Below, piece by piece: positions 25,268 through 33,148 of a stretch of 64,000 bases of DNA. The notes beneath the pieces were generated by a model. The model worked only from the letters and a program-made list of their open reading frames with translations. It did no database searches and was not told the DNA's origin. Both the position numbers and the translations under genes were made by a program. The DNA lies in the NCBI GenBank assembly GCA_963743945.1, contig CAVURO010000004.1, forward strand, positions 1-64,000, in the 5' to 3' direction. Origin of the DNA: JACOTK01 sp963743945. Lineage in GTDB: Bacteria > Actinomycetota > Acidimicrobiia > Acidimicrobiales > CADCSY01. The first letter of the stretch is position 1. Every line of letters begins with the position of its first letter.

Positions 25268-25491
25268 AGGTCGTATCGTTCGGCCATCGCAGCGACGTCT
25301 TCTTCTTTGACCGGACCCTGTTCGGTGTCCCACTCGGCGAGAAAGGCGCTGAGGGCGTTCCGGCGTTTCCGGTCGGCTGCTAGGCTGCGGAGGGCTTGGC
25401 GAATTGCGCTGGAGCGCCCGCCGTACTCGGGCGCGAGCATGTCGAGGAGGGCTTCGTCTTCGTCGTCGAGTCGGACTGTCGTGGTGCTCAT
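25264..25491 (-). CDS. vapB: CopG/VapB-type RHH antitoxin
   Basis: A 75-residue antitoxin. STTTVRLDDEDEALLDML is the RHH beta strand and helix 1, GRSSAIRQALRSLA helix 2; the acidic tail would bind VapC. Its start codon lies inside a 48-bp palindrome. Confidence 0.9.
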   Translation of the reverse strand: MSTTTVRLDDEDEALLDMLAPEYGGRSSAIRQALRSLAADRKRRNALSAFLAEWDTEQGPVKEEDVAAMAERYDL

Positions 25492-25534
25492 GAGTACGAA
25501 TATAGCACGTTCGTGCTACATTCGTACTCATGAG
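25487..25534. repeat. 48-bp near-perfect palindrome over the vapB start
   Basis: Arms 25487-25509 and 25512-25534 are 23 bp with one mismatch and a 2-bp TT spacer. The core TAGCACG-TT-CGTGCTA is a plausible antitoxin operator. The arms extend through the vapB start, so an exact mirror ATG sits at 25530 on the plus strand. Confidence 0.9.
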
Positions 25535-25584
25535 TCTGACGGCGGCCGTATCCGGCTTTAGGCTGCTGGCCGGCCGGCTCGACC

Positions 25585-25869
25585 GACATCGGCCTGATCG
25601 CCGCCGGCAGCATCACCCAGCGCTACACGCGCTGCACCTCCGCAGACTGTCGCTGCAACGCAAACCCGCCCCAACCGCACGGCCCCTACTACCGGTGGAC
25701 GGCCAAGGTCAGCGGCAAGACAGTCACTCGGCGACTCCGTCCCGAGCAGGCGCGCCTCTACAAAGAGTGGATCGCCAACGACCGCAGGCTACGGGCCCTC
25801 ATCGCCAAGATGCGCGACGTCGCCACCAAAGCCACCGACCTGATGCTCAACGACGCTGCCGCGACCTGA
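25585..25869 (+). pseudogene. DUF6788 protein remnant, 5' truncated
   Basis: An open frame of about 94 codons with no ATG/GTG start. It reads IAAGSITQRYTRC, CRCNANPPQPHGPYYRW, TAKVSGKTVTRRLRPEQA and YKEWIANDRRLRALI, the core of small DUF6788 proteins often found beside transposases. An in-frame TGA lies upstream at about 25537. The N-terminal part is missing, cut at or near the neighbouring palindrome. Confidence 0.7.
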
Positions 25870-25902
25870 ACCCGGGGTTCAATCGCAAGCTCAGCCAGTT
25901 CA

Positions 25903-26775
25903 TCAGTCAATGTCTTGCAAGTAGTTTGATTCCATCGCTGAGTATAAATCTTGAAGAGTAACGAGGGGAACCGATTCATCGAGCGACGGTGCCGCACCAA
26001 ATTCCTCTTCCATCCAACACACCAACTCGGCTAACCCAATCGAATCTACGCCAAGATCTTCGGCCAAGAGAGTGCCTCCGGCCATTTGAGCTTTCCCCTC
26101 CAAGAGCGGCAACAGCTCGAGCGGCAGCTGGCCGACAAAACTGTCAAATGAAGGTAAGCGGCTGGAGGAAAGGGTTGGCTGGCTAATAAGTTTATCCAGC
26201 CTGTCCGCTTCGGCAACGAACGCCGCACGCTCCATCGCTAGAATAACGAGATCAACATATTGACCATCATGGTAGATATGACCTTGAAGCCTACCTTCTT
26301 CAGAAACGCAATCCCAAGATGAAATAAGTCGTGTCAAACCATAGAGAGCGAGATCAGAAGTTTCAGCATATATTTTCCGTAAGTCGAAATGGGAGAACAT
26401 GTACTTCAAGAACAAGATGACACCCTCAGCCATCGTTGTTGAAGACCTCTGCACTTTAGGATCAACCAAGATACTCAAATACGCGATACGATTTGCTGTG
26501 TCATGATTAAATGCTTGGACAAGTCCAAGTGGCTCATTTGGAGAAATGGGATCAATAATGATCATCTGGGCGAGTACACCATCCCACAGTAATGATGGAA
26601 ACTGTTCAGGGCTTGGGGTGAATCCACGAAATCGCCACGTTGTACTTGTTGGGGGAATTGTCGCCCACCTGTACAACGGTGAATAGTCAGATTGGAAGAC
26701 CGCCCTCAAGGCATACTGTCGTCCCTGAAACTGATCGGCATCGGATTGAAAACCAAGGTCTGTCCCGCCGTTCAA
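25903..26775 (-). CDS. GNAT acetyltransferase fused to an acyl carrier protein domain
   Basis: A 290-residue two-domain protein. Residues about 20-190 look like a GNAT fold: LRAVFQSDYSPLYRW, PLGLVQAFNHDTANRIAYLSI, then the acetyl-CoA-loop region and LRKIYAETSDLALYGL. Residues about 215-290 are an ACP: LLAEDLGVDSIGLAELVCWMEEEFG, with S245 in the DSIGL 4'-phosphopantetheine motif. The gene overlaps the upstream gene by 4 nt and has lower GC than the core genes. The fusion suggests the acyl or aminoacyl substrate is presented by the tethered ACP. Confidence 0.75.
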   Translation of the reverse strand: MNGGTDLGFQSDADQFQGRQYALRAVFQSDYSPLYRWATIPPTSTTWRFRGFTPSPEQFPSLLWDGVLAQMIIIDPISPNEPLGLVQAFNHDTANRIAYLSILVDPKVQRSSTTMAEGVILFLKYMFSHFDLRKIYAETSDLALYGLTRLISSWDCVSEEGRLQGHIYHDGQYVDLVILAMERAAFVAEADRLDKLISQPTLSSSRLPSFDSFVGQLPLELLPLLEGKAQMAGGTLLAEDLGVDSIGLAELVCWMEEEFGAAPSLDESVPLVTLQDLYSAMESNYLQDID

Positions 26776-27489
26776 CTTAACACCTCTCCAATCGTCTCTA
26801 TAAGTTTCTGCTGGTAGTCCTGACAGGGTTGCGAGTCTGGTAAATCAAGCGTATTTACCGTGCAGAGGATCGTCGGGAAAAGAAGCATAACTTCAGATAG
26901 ATGATCACCATCACGTATCGTCAAGGATGTTCCATAGATGCTTCCGATTGGTACATCATCTTCAAGACTGGCTACAGCATAAATCACCATCTCTGGTCCC
27001 CCAGGCTGGAGGACTGTGCCGGCCGCCGGCAAGAGAGTCTTGCCTGCAAATTCTTCCTGCATCATGCCCGGGTGGCTCACGAGATGTGGTCCCTATAAGG
27101 CCATCAATACCTCGTCGGCCAATAAAGACTCCTACCTTCTTGACCCCTGAACTGGTCATGACCGAGGCCTTTTCAATAGCGATAGGGCGCAGGCCGGGTA
27201 CCTTTACAACTGACATCCCTGACCAAAACTCCTCGCCCGCTACAATCTTTACGGCAGTAGAAGCTACTGAGAGATTCAGGGGTACTCCCTGAAAGTCAAC
27301 TGCAACCGGCTATTCGTGTCGTCCAGGATTGGTGGCCATTCTTTGATACGTTCCGCAAGAGACTGATTGGGCTGCTCCAGGCGCCTCGGTACTGCTCCGA
27401 TGACTCCTATCAGTGCATGCACTGATAGGAGTCATCGCTACAGCAAGGAGGACAAGACTTAGGAAATTGCCTCTGAATATTCCCTTCAC
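26772..27489 (-). pseudogene. Membrane-anchored protein of unknown function, broken by three indels
   Basis: No intact ORF, but four frame pieces join into one plausible protein of about 230 residues. GTG 27489 starts VKGIFRGNFLSLVLLAVA, a membrane anchor. After a 22-nt inverted duplication (palindrome 27398-27437) the frame resumes as LIGVIGAVPRRLEQPNQSLA and ERIKEWPPILDDTNSRLQL. A lost base in a G run (27287-27289) leads to VPLNLSVASTAVKIVAGEEF and MSVVKVPGLRPIAIEKAS. One extra base near 27080-27100 leads to the last piece, 26772-27080, itself an open ORF of 102 codons (MMQEEFAGKTLLPAAG...IGEVLS). Overlaps the GNAT-ACP gene by 4 nt. Indels may be real decay or sequencing error. Confidence 0.55.
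27398..27437. repeat. Perfect 40-bp palindrome, no spacer
   Basis: Twenty bases (27398-27417) are followed directly by their exact reverse complement (27418-27437). Dropping a 22-nt segment fuses the reading frames on both sides into one hydrophobic segment, so it looks like a fold-back templated insertion inside a gene. Confidence 0.92.
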
Positions 27490-27599
27490 GGCATAGCCAA
27501 AATTGGCCCAACATTTCCGCTGGCTTGCTGCATAATTTGCAGTATTGACCCCACACAGATTTTTATTTGACGAAGCAGTATTCGACCAGACTTGGGTAA

Positions 27600-28776
27600 C
27601 TACGCTCGCCACTTGTTGTTCTGATTGCCAACGGTGTTTGCCCCTGTGAAGGACCCAGATTTCCCATTGATCGATGCATTGACTGTAAAGGATCCTCCAA
27701 GGGTGTAGCTTGAGGTACCCTGCCTCTGAAAAGTACCCGGGCGCATGGAGACCTGAATTGCCAGCGGGGCAGGCCTGAATTCCTCCATCCTCATTGGTCT
27801 GAGCAAAACTGTTCTGCCATTCACCAGGGATGGTTACCGCGGCAACAACCGGCCAATTTCCGACACTAGCCGGAGGCGTAGAAGTGCTTGTCCAGCAGCG
27901 GTATTCATCGTAACGATGGGCCGTGTTGATTACCTGTTTCCGGTTCGTTGCGGTGCTGTTCTGACCCTGAACATTTCCCGCAGCTTCGACTCCAATTGCG
28001 GATGACATCGTCCGCGTGCCATTTTTGCCAAAACTGAGACCACCGGCGCCCACTGTCCAAGAAGACGCCGTATCACGAGTACTTGTCTTGGTGGTTGAAT
28101 AAATGATATTTGAGTTCCAGAATATTGCATCCTTGGCAATTTGATGGTGGCCGACCTGCGTAGGGGTTGAACCAATGTAAATGGTGTTGTATTTGGTTAA
28201 TTGGGTATAACACGTAGGAGCCGAGACGGCCACTGAGACGTCTCCACCAGCGTTGACGCCTCCGACCGGGCCGAGCTTGAAGTGAGGCTGCTGTGCGCCG
28301 GCGGTACTTACAAGACCGTCGCCACCCAATGGCGCGTCTACCTTGAGGAGTTTCCATTGGCCGGAAGGCGAACCTGCATCCTGGGTGTACTCGGCGGTCA
28401 CCATCTGAGGCAAGGCCACCTGCCCATCTTGGGAGGCTATGAACACGAGGTCGGCGCGCCCCTTGTCGAACAGCCTACGTGCAGCCATCGAGGGGATGCC
28501 CCTGAGAATGGCGACCCCATCCGATCCAACGACAGCCCTTGTCAATTCAACGAGGTCGTTTTGTTTGGCATAAGCAGGCCTCACATAAACAACGACCTCA
28601 GCGCCTACTGCCGGCTGATCATCAACCGCCGAGACCCGCACAGTTTCCACCAAGGGCAAATCGAGGTTCCTCACCGCATTGGGCCGGGAAGTCGGAGTAT
28701 CGCCTTCACGGCTCGATTGCCCAACCGCTGGAGATACTGAGGAGGCAATCGATGCGACAGCCGCCGTTGCCAACAT
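27600..28776 (-). pseudogene. Secreted protein of unknown function, frameshifted near the C terminus
   Basis: An exported protein with a weak Sec-type signal (LATAAVASIASSVSPAVGQ). It has a carboxypeptidase-regulatory-like or CNA-B-like beta segment (VSAVDDQPAVGAEVVVYVRP...GSDGVAILRGIP) and a Ser/Thr/Asn-rich second half (WTVGAGGLSFGKNGTRT; YDEYRCWTS). Near 27718-27720 (GGG run on the minus strand) the coding pattern jumps to the next frame, which reads TSSYTLGGSFTVNASINGKS and ends at TAG 27600. With one base removed the product is about 391 residues. The unshifted frame runs on to 27310 but reads as non-coding. No family recognised. Confidence 0.6.
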
Positions 28777-28887
28777 CGCTTTCGGAAAGGCTGACGACCG
28801 TCCGGCGCTTCGCTCTCCTTCGGAACCACCGCGGCGCTCGACCAGCCCCCACAGGACGTGCCCCTGTTGTCAGGGCACTAGGTACCC

Positions 28888-28907
28888 GTGTGTGTGTGTG
28901 TGTGTGT
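28888..28907. repeat. (GT)10 dinucleotide microsatellite
   Basis: Twenty bases of pure GT/AC repeat about 110 nt upstream of the secreted-protein start, in a 279-bp gap (28777-29055) that otherwise shows nothing I can name. Such tracts are slippage-prone. Confidence 0.95.
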
Positions 28908-29055
28908 TTCATCGTGCTCCTTATCGTGCGATGGACAGAGACGAAGCGGCTGAAATATCCCCAAGCCAAAGCAAACCCAGCTGCCCGCTTCAGGGCCGAG
29001 CCTTGCATGGGATCCGAGAGCCGTCAAGCTTTTCAGCAGGACAGCAAGTGCCGAG

Positions 29056-29889
29056 CTACGACCGGGAGATGCGTTGCCAACCAGGGTCGACCGGGCCGAT
29101 GCCGCTGCCCAGATCGACGCCCGCAGCGATGGCGTGGCTGATGAAGTGCTTTGCCGCGACGCAGGCGTCCACCGGGTCCATGCCGAGGGCCAGCTCTGCG
29201 CAGATCGCGGCGGAGACGACACATCCGGTCCCATGGGTGTGGCGACCCGGAATCCGCGGTGATTCAAGCCATGTCCCCTCACCGTCCGCCCAAACGAGGT
29301 CCGGAGAATCCGGTCCCGCCAGGTGGCCGCCCTTCACGAAGACCACCCGGGGCCCCATGGCGGCGATCCGGCGCGCCGCCTCGACCATGGCGCCTCGATC
29401 ATCGACCTCGATGCCCGTCAGCGCCTCGGCCTCGGGAAGGTTCGGTGTCACCACGGCCGCCAGTGGCAACAGACGGGCTCGCATCACCACCACGGCATCC
29501 TCGCTCAGGAGACGGTCGCCGTGCTTGGAGATCAGGACCGGGTCGACCACCAAGGGCACCGGGCCGACCTCCGCCAGCGCTTCGGCGACGCATTCGACCA
29601 GCTCGGCCGAACCCAGCATCCCGCACTTGGCGGCGTCGAAGCCGATGTCACCGGCAACGGCCGCTATCTGAGCCCGCACGAGGGAAGGGGGCAGCAGGCC
29701 GACGTCGTGAACGCCGATCGTGTTCTGGGCGGTCACCGCGACGACGGCGCAGGAGCCCCAGACCCCATGGGCCTCGAAGGTCTTGAGGTCGGCGACCACG
29801 CCGGCTCCCCCACCTGAATCGGTCCCCGCGATCGTCAGGGCGACCGGGCGTCGTCCGCTCCTGTCCTGCGCCGGCCTGTTCACAACCAC
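29056..29889 (-). CDS. thiD: Hydroxymethylpyrimidine (phosphate) kinase
   Basis: A 277-residue ribokinase-fold ThiD, phosphorylating HMP/HMP-P in thiamine synthesis. ALTIAGTDSGGGAGVVADLKTF is the N-terminal substrate motif; GTGC (HTHGTGCVVSAAI) is the anion-hole motif with the catalytic Cys-adjacent region. The GTG start at 29889 lies within the first unit of a tandem repeat. thiL follows upstream on the same strand. Confidence 0.93.
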   Translation of the reverse strand: MVVNRPAQDRSGRRPVALTIAGTDSGGGAGVVADLKTFEAHGVWGSCAVVAVTAQNTIGVHDVGLLPPSLVRAQIAAVAGDIGFDAAKCGMLGSAELVECVAEALAEVGPVPLVVDPVLISKHGDRLLSEDAVVVMRARLLPLAAVVTPNLPEAEALTGIEVDDRGAMVEAARRIAAMGPRVVFVKGGHLAGPDSPDLVWADGEGTWLESPRIPGRHTHGTGCVVSAAICAELALGMDPVDACVAAKHFISHAIAAGVDLGSGIGPVDPGWQRISRS

Positions 29890-29969
29890 GGCCTGTTCAC
29901 AACCACGGCCTGTTCACAACCACGGGCTGTTCACCATCAAGCTTTTCACCATCAAGCTGTTCACCACTG
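29873..29969. repeat. 17-bp tandem repeat across the thiL-thiD junction
   Basis: Three exact copies of GGCCTGTTCACAACCAC (29873-29923), then three degenerate copies (GGGCTGTTCACCATCAA, GCTTTTCACCATCAA, GCTGTTCACCACTGA). The array holds the thiD start and the thiL stop. Each unit carries a possible GTG start on the minus strand. Confidence 0.92.
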
Positions 29970-30932
29970 ATGATCCCATCCGCCCGGAGGGAGCTCCCCT
30001 GCCCCCAACCGATAGTCTCCGCGCTCCGAGGTGCACGTCCCGATCAGCAACGGCGGCGGAAGGCCGGCCGATCGAAAGCCCTCCTCCAGGCGGTCGGGGT
30101 CGGGAACGGCGATCAGCAACTCGTAGTCGTCACCGCCGGCGATCGCCTCGTCGAAGGTCGCCCCCGGCGCCACCGGGACCTCGTCGAGGACCGCCCCCAC
30201 GCCCGATGCCTCGCCAAGGCGGCGGAGATCCATGGCCAGGCCATCCGAGAGGTCGAGCATGGCGCTTGCGCCCGCATGTCGAGCCGCCGAGCCGTTCGCC
30301 GTGCGAGGCGTCGGGCGGCGATGGGCGTCAACGGCCGACGCGACCTCCTCGGGAGATGGGGAGCCAGGAGCGTGGCCGCCCGACGCCTCGCACGGCGACT
30401 TCCCCGCTTCGGCGCGCAACATCCTCAATCCGGCAGCGGCCGCCCCCAACGGGCCCGTCACCATGAGGCGATCACCGGGCCTCGCCCCGCTGCGGAGCAC
30501 CGGCCCGGGTCCCCCGTCGGCGACGGTCCCGGTCACGGCCACGGTCACCACGAGAGCCGGCCCACCGGAAAGGTCGCCGCCCACGATGGGGCAGCCGAAC
30601 ATCCGAGCTGCCTGCTCCAGGCCCTCGTAGAGCCCATCGAGATCAGCTCCACGTCCCCGAGGCACCACGACGGTCACGAGCGCATGGAGTGGGCACCCAC
30701 CCATCGCGGCAAGGTCACTGACGTTGACGGCCAGGGCCTTCCAGCCCAGATCGGCCGGCGTCGTGACACCAAGGTCGGCGTGCACCCCCTCGACGAGCGT
30801 GTCGGCCGCCAACAACAGCACACCCGCCGGAGCCTCGACGACGGCGGCGTCATCGCCGACCCAGACCTGGCCGGAGGGTGGTCCCGGCAGGCGCCGGGTG
30901 AGATCGGCGATCCAAGCCGACTCGTTGCTCAG
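29961..30932 (-). CDS. thiL: Thiamine-monophosphate kinase
   Basis: A PurM-fold kinase making thiamine pyrophosphate. VWVGDDAAVVEAPAGVLLLAADTLVEGVHAD and NVSDLAAMGGCP bind Mg-ATP, and MLDLSDGLAMDL is the second-half motif. The start is unclear: homology begins at SNESAWIADL. CTG 30932 has a GGAG site 7 nt upstream; in-frame GTG 30998 and TTG 31016 would overlap the divergent gene. An extra hydrophilic stretch of about 22 residues (SPCEASGGHAPGSPSPEE) follows LRMLRAEAG and carries one arm of a long inverted repeat. Confidence 0.88.
   Translation of the reverse strand: MSNESAWIADLTRRLPGPPSGQVWVGDDAAVVEAPAGVLLLAADTLVEGVHADLGVTTPADLGWKALAVNVSDLAAMGGCPLHALVTVVVPRGRGADLDGLYEGLEQAARMFGCPIVGGDLSGGPALVVTVAVTGTVADGGPGPVLRSGARPGDRLMVTGPLGAAAAGLRMLRAEAGKSPCEASGGHAPGSPSPEEVASAVDAHRRPTPRTANGSAARHAGASAMLDLSDGLAMDLRRLGEASGVGAVLDEVPVAPGATFDEAIAGGDDYELLIAVPDPDRLEEGFRSAGLPPPLLIGTCTSERGDYRLGAGELPPGGWDHQW
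30296..30398. repeat. Perfect 24-bp inverted repeat inside thiL
   Basis: Arms 30296-30319 and 30375-30398 are exact reverse complements, with a 55-bp spacer. One arm encodes part of the conserved RRPTPRTANG region, the other part of an insertion missing from typical ThiL, so one arm probably arose by inverted duplication. Confidence 0.92.
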
Positions 30933-30984
30933 GAGTGGGCTCCGATATTCTCCATGAACGCATCGTAACGAGAGGGGACAGGCC

Positions 30985-31254
30985 GTGGACAGTCTCACCA
31001 AACAAGGCGTCGTCAAGGCCTACGATCCCGGCACCCGGCAGGGCACGATCATGTGCGACAGCGATCTGCTCGATTACGACCTCGCCCCCGCCGCTCTGGA
31101 GGGGTCGGTCTTTCGCATGTTGCGCCAAGGTCAGCGAGTGGTGTTCAACCTCGACGACCAGGGGCTGGCGTCCCACATCCACCTTGGCTCCGAGGTCGAC
31201 ATGGGCACCCCCGGCTTCACCTCCGCAGGGGTGGCGATCCCCACCGGGGAATAG
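30985..31254 (+). CDS. Cold-shock-domain-like protein
   Basis: An 89-residue protein whose first 65 residues follow the CSD pattern: GVVKAYDPGTRQGTIMCD, then LEGSVFRMLRQGQRVVFNLDDQGLA. The aromatic RNP1/RNP2 residues (KGFGFI, VFVHF) are not kept, so RNA binding may be altered. The GTG start has a GAGGGGA site. A GTG start places it divergent to, and nearly abutting, thiL. Confidence 0.7.
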   Translation: MDSLTKQGVVKAYDPGTRQGTIMCDSDLLDYDLAPAALEGSVFRMLRQGQRVVFNLDDQGLASHIHLGSEVDMGTPGFTSAGVAIPTGE

Positions 31255-31351
31255 GTCCACATGCTGGGGCAGGACGCGCAACTCGAGGGCACCACGGGGG
31301 GAACCGTAACCGGGGAATTCGCTTCCCATTCTGGACATTGAGGAGTACAAC

Positions 31352-33148
31352 TTGAGCACCACACCGCCGACATCGAATGCCAAGCTCCTGTCCTGGGTCC
31401 AACAGGTCGCCGCCCTCTGCGAACCCGATGCCATCGAGTGGTGCGACGGCTCCGAGGACGAGTACGCACGCATGTGCGATCTGCTGGTGGACGCGGGAAC
31501 CTTCGTGAGGTTGGACCACGAGAAGCGACCCAACAGCTTCCTTGCCCGCTCGAACCCCGACGACGTCGCGCGCGTCGAGGACCGCACCTTCATCTGCTCC
31601 GCCGAGGAGATCGACGCCGGTGTCACCAACAACTGGCGCGATCCCGCCGAGATGCGCTCCACCCTGAATGGCCTCTTCGCCGGCTCGATGCGTGGACGCA
31701 CCATGTACGTCGTCCCTTTCTCGATGGGCCCGCTGGGCTCGCCCATCTCCCACATCGGCGTCGAGCTCACCGACTCCCCCTATGTCGTCGTGAACATGAA
31801 GCTCATGACCAGGATGGGCTCGACCGTCCTCGACGAGTTGGGTGACGGGGTCTTCGTCCCTTGCCTGCATTCCGTGGGAGCCCCGCTCGAGCCCGGGCGG
31901 CCCGACGTGGCGTGGCCCTGCAACGCCGACAACAAGTACATCGTTCACTTCCCCGAGTCGAGGGAGATCTGGTCGTTCGGCTCGGGCTACGGGGGCAATG
32001 CCCTGCTCGGCAAGAAGTGCTTCGCCCTGCGGATCGCCTCGTCGATGGCCCGAGACCAGGGCTGGCTCGCCGAGCACATGCTCATCCTCGGCGTGACCCC
32101 CCCCGACGGCGAGAAGCGCTACGTCGCCGCCGCGTTCCCGTCGGCATGCGGCAAGACCAACATGGCGATGATGATCCCGACACTTCCCGGCTGGAAGATC
32201 GAGACCATCGGCGACGACATCGCCTGGATGAAGTTCGGCCCCGACGGCCGGCTACGTGCCATCAACCCCGAGGCCGGCTTCTTCGGTGTCGCTCCGGGCA
32301 CCTCCATGAAGACGAACCCCAATGCCATCGCCACCCTGCAGGAGAACTGCGTCTTCACCAACTGCGCCGAGACGCCCGAGGGAGACGTCTGGTGGGAAGA
32401 GCTCTCCAAGCCCCCGCCCCCCCGCCTGATCGACTGGCTCGGCGAGGTCTGGACGCCGGAATCGACGACCCCTGCCGCTCATCCAAATGCCCGATTCACC
32501 GTCCCCGCATCGCAGTGTCCGTCCATCGCCCCCGAATGGGAGGACCCCGCAGGCGTCCCCATCTCGGCGATCCTCTTCGGCGGGCGGCGGGCAACCACCA
32601 TTCCCCTCGTGACCGAGGCGAACTCGTGGCGCCACGGCGTCTTCCTCGGCTCGATCATGAGCTCGGAGAAGACCGCTGCTGCCGCCGGCACCGTGGGCGA
32701 GGTGCGATTCGACCCCTTCGCCATGCGACCATTCCTCGGTTACAACGTCGGCGACTACTTCGCGCATTGGCTCCGTGTCGGTGAGACCGAAGGGGCCGAG
32801 CTGCCGAAGATGTTCTGGGTCAACTGGTTCCGCAAGGACGAACAGGGCAAGTTCCTGTGGCCCGGCTACGGGGAGAACGCCCGGGTCCTCAAGTGGATCA
32901 TCGGACGGATCGAGGGCACCGTCGAGGCCGTCGAAACGCCGGTTGGCCTCGTTCCCGCTCTCGGCACGCTCGACCTCGACGGCCTCGACCTCGACGAGAA
33001 GCGGATCGTCAAGATCCTCGCCGTCGACGAGAGCGAATGGCGTGACGAGTTGCCGTTGATCGAGAGCCACTTCGCCGAGGTTGGCGAGCGCCTCCCGGCG
33101 GAGCTTCGCGACGAGCTGCAGGCACTCGAAAAGCGCCTGGCCGACTAG
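31352..33148 (+). CDS. pckG: Phosphoenolpyruvate carboxykinase (GTP)
   Basis: A 598-residue GTP-dependent PEPCK, gluconeogenic oxaloacetate to PEP. RTMYVVPFSMGPLGSP binds substrate, AFPSACGKTNMAMMIP is the P-loop with the reactive Cys, and GDDIAWMKFG follows. Full length. Its TAG stop shares the CTAG tetranucleotide with the stop of the convergent glycosylphosphotransferase gene. Confidence 0.97.
   Translation: MSTTPPTSNAKLLSWVQQVAALCEPDAIEWCDGSEDEYARMCDLLVDAGTFVRLDHEKRPNSFLARSNPDDVARVEDRTFICSAEEIDAGVTNNWRDPAEMRSTLNGLFAGSMRGRTMYVVPFSMGPLGSPISHIGVELTDSPYVVVNMKLMTRMGSTVLDELGDGVFVPCLHSVGAPLEPGRPDVAWPCNADNKYIVHFPESREIWSFGSGYGGNALLGKKCFALRIASSMARDQGWLAEHMLILGVTPPDGEKRYVAAAFPSACGKTNMAMMIPTLPGWKIETIGDDIAWMKFGPDGRLRAINPEAGFFGVAPGTSMKTNPNAIATLQENCVFTNCAETPEGDVWWEELSKPPPPRLIDWLGEVWTPESTTPAAHPNARFTVPASQCPSIAPEWEDPAGVPISAILFGGRRATTIPLVTEANSWRHGVFLGSIMSSEKTAAAAGTVGEVRFDPFAMRPFLGYNVGDYFAHWLRVGETEGAELPKMFWVNWFRKDEQGKFLWPGYGENARVLKWIIGRIEGTVEAVETPVGLVPALGTLDLDGLDLDEKRIVKILAVDESEWRDELPLIESHFAEVGERLPAELRDELQALEKRLAD

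Noticed and set aside
27310..27599. C-terminal third of the 488-codon minus-strand ORF as real protein
   Set aside because: Coding pattern moves to another frame at 27718-27720 and stops at 27600; the rest belongs to the next gene or is a gap.
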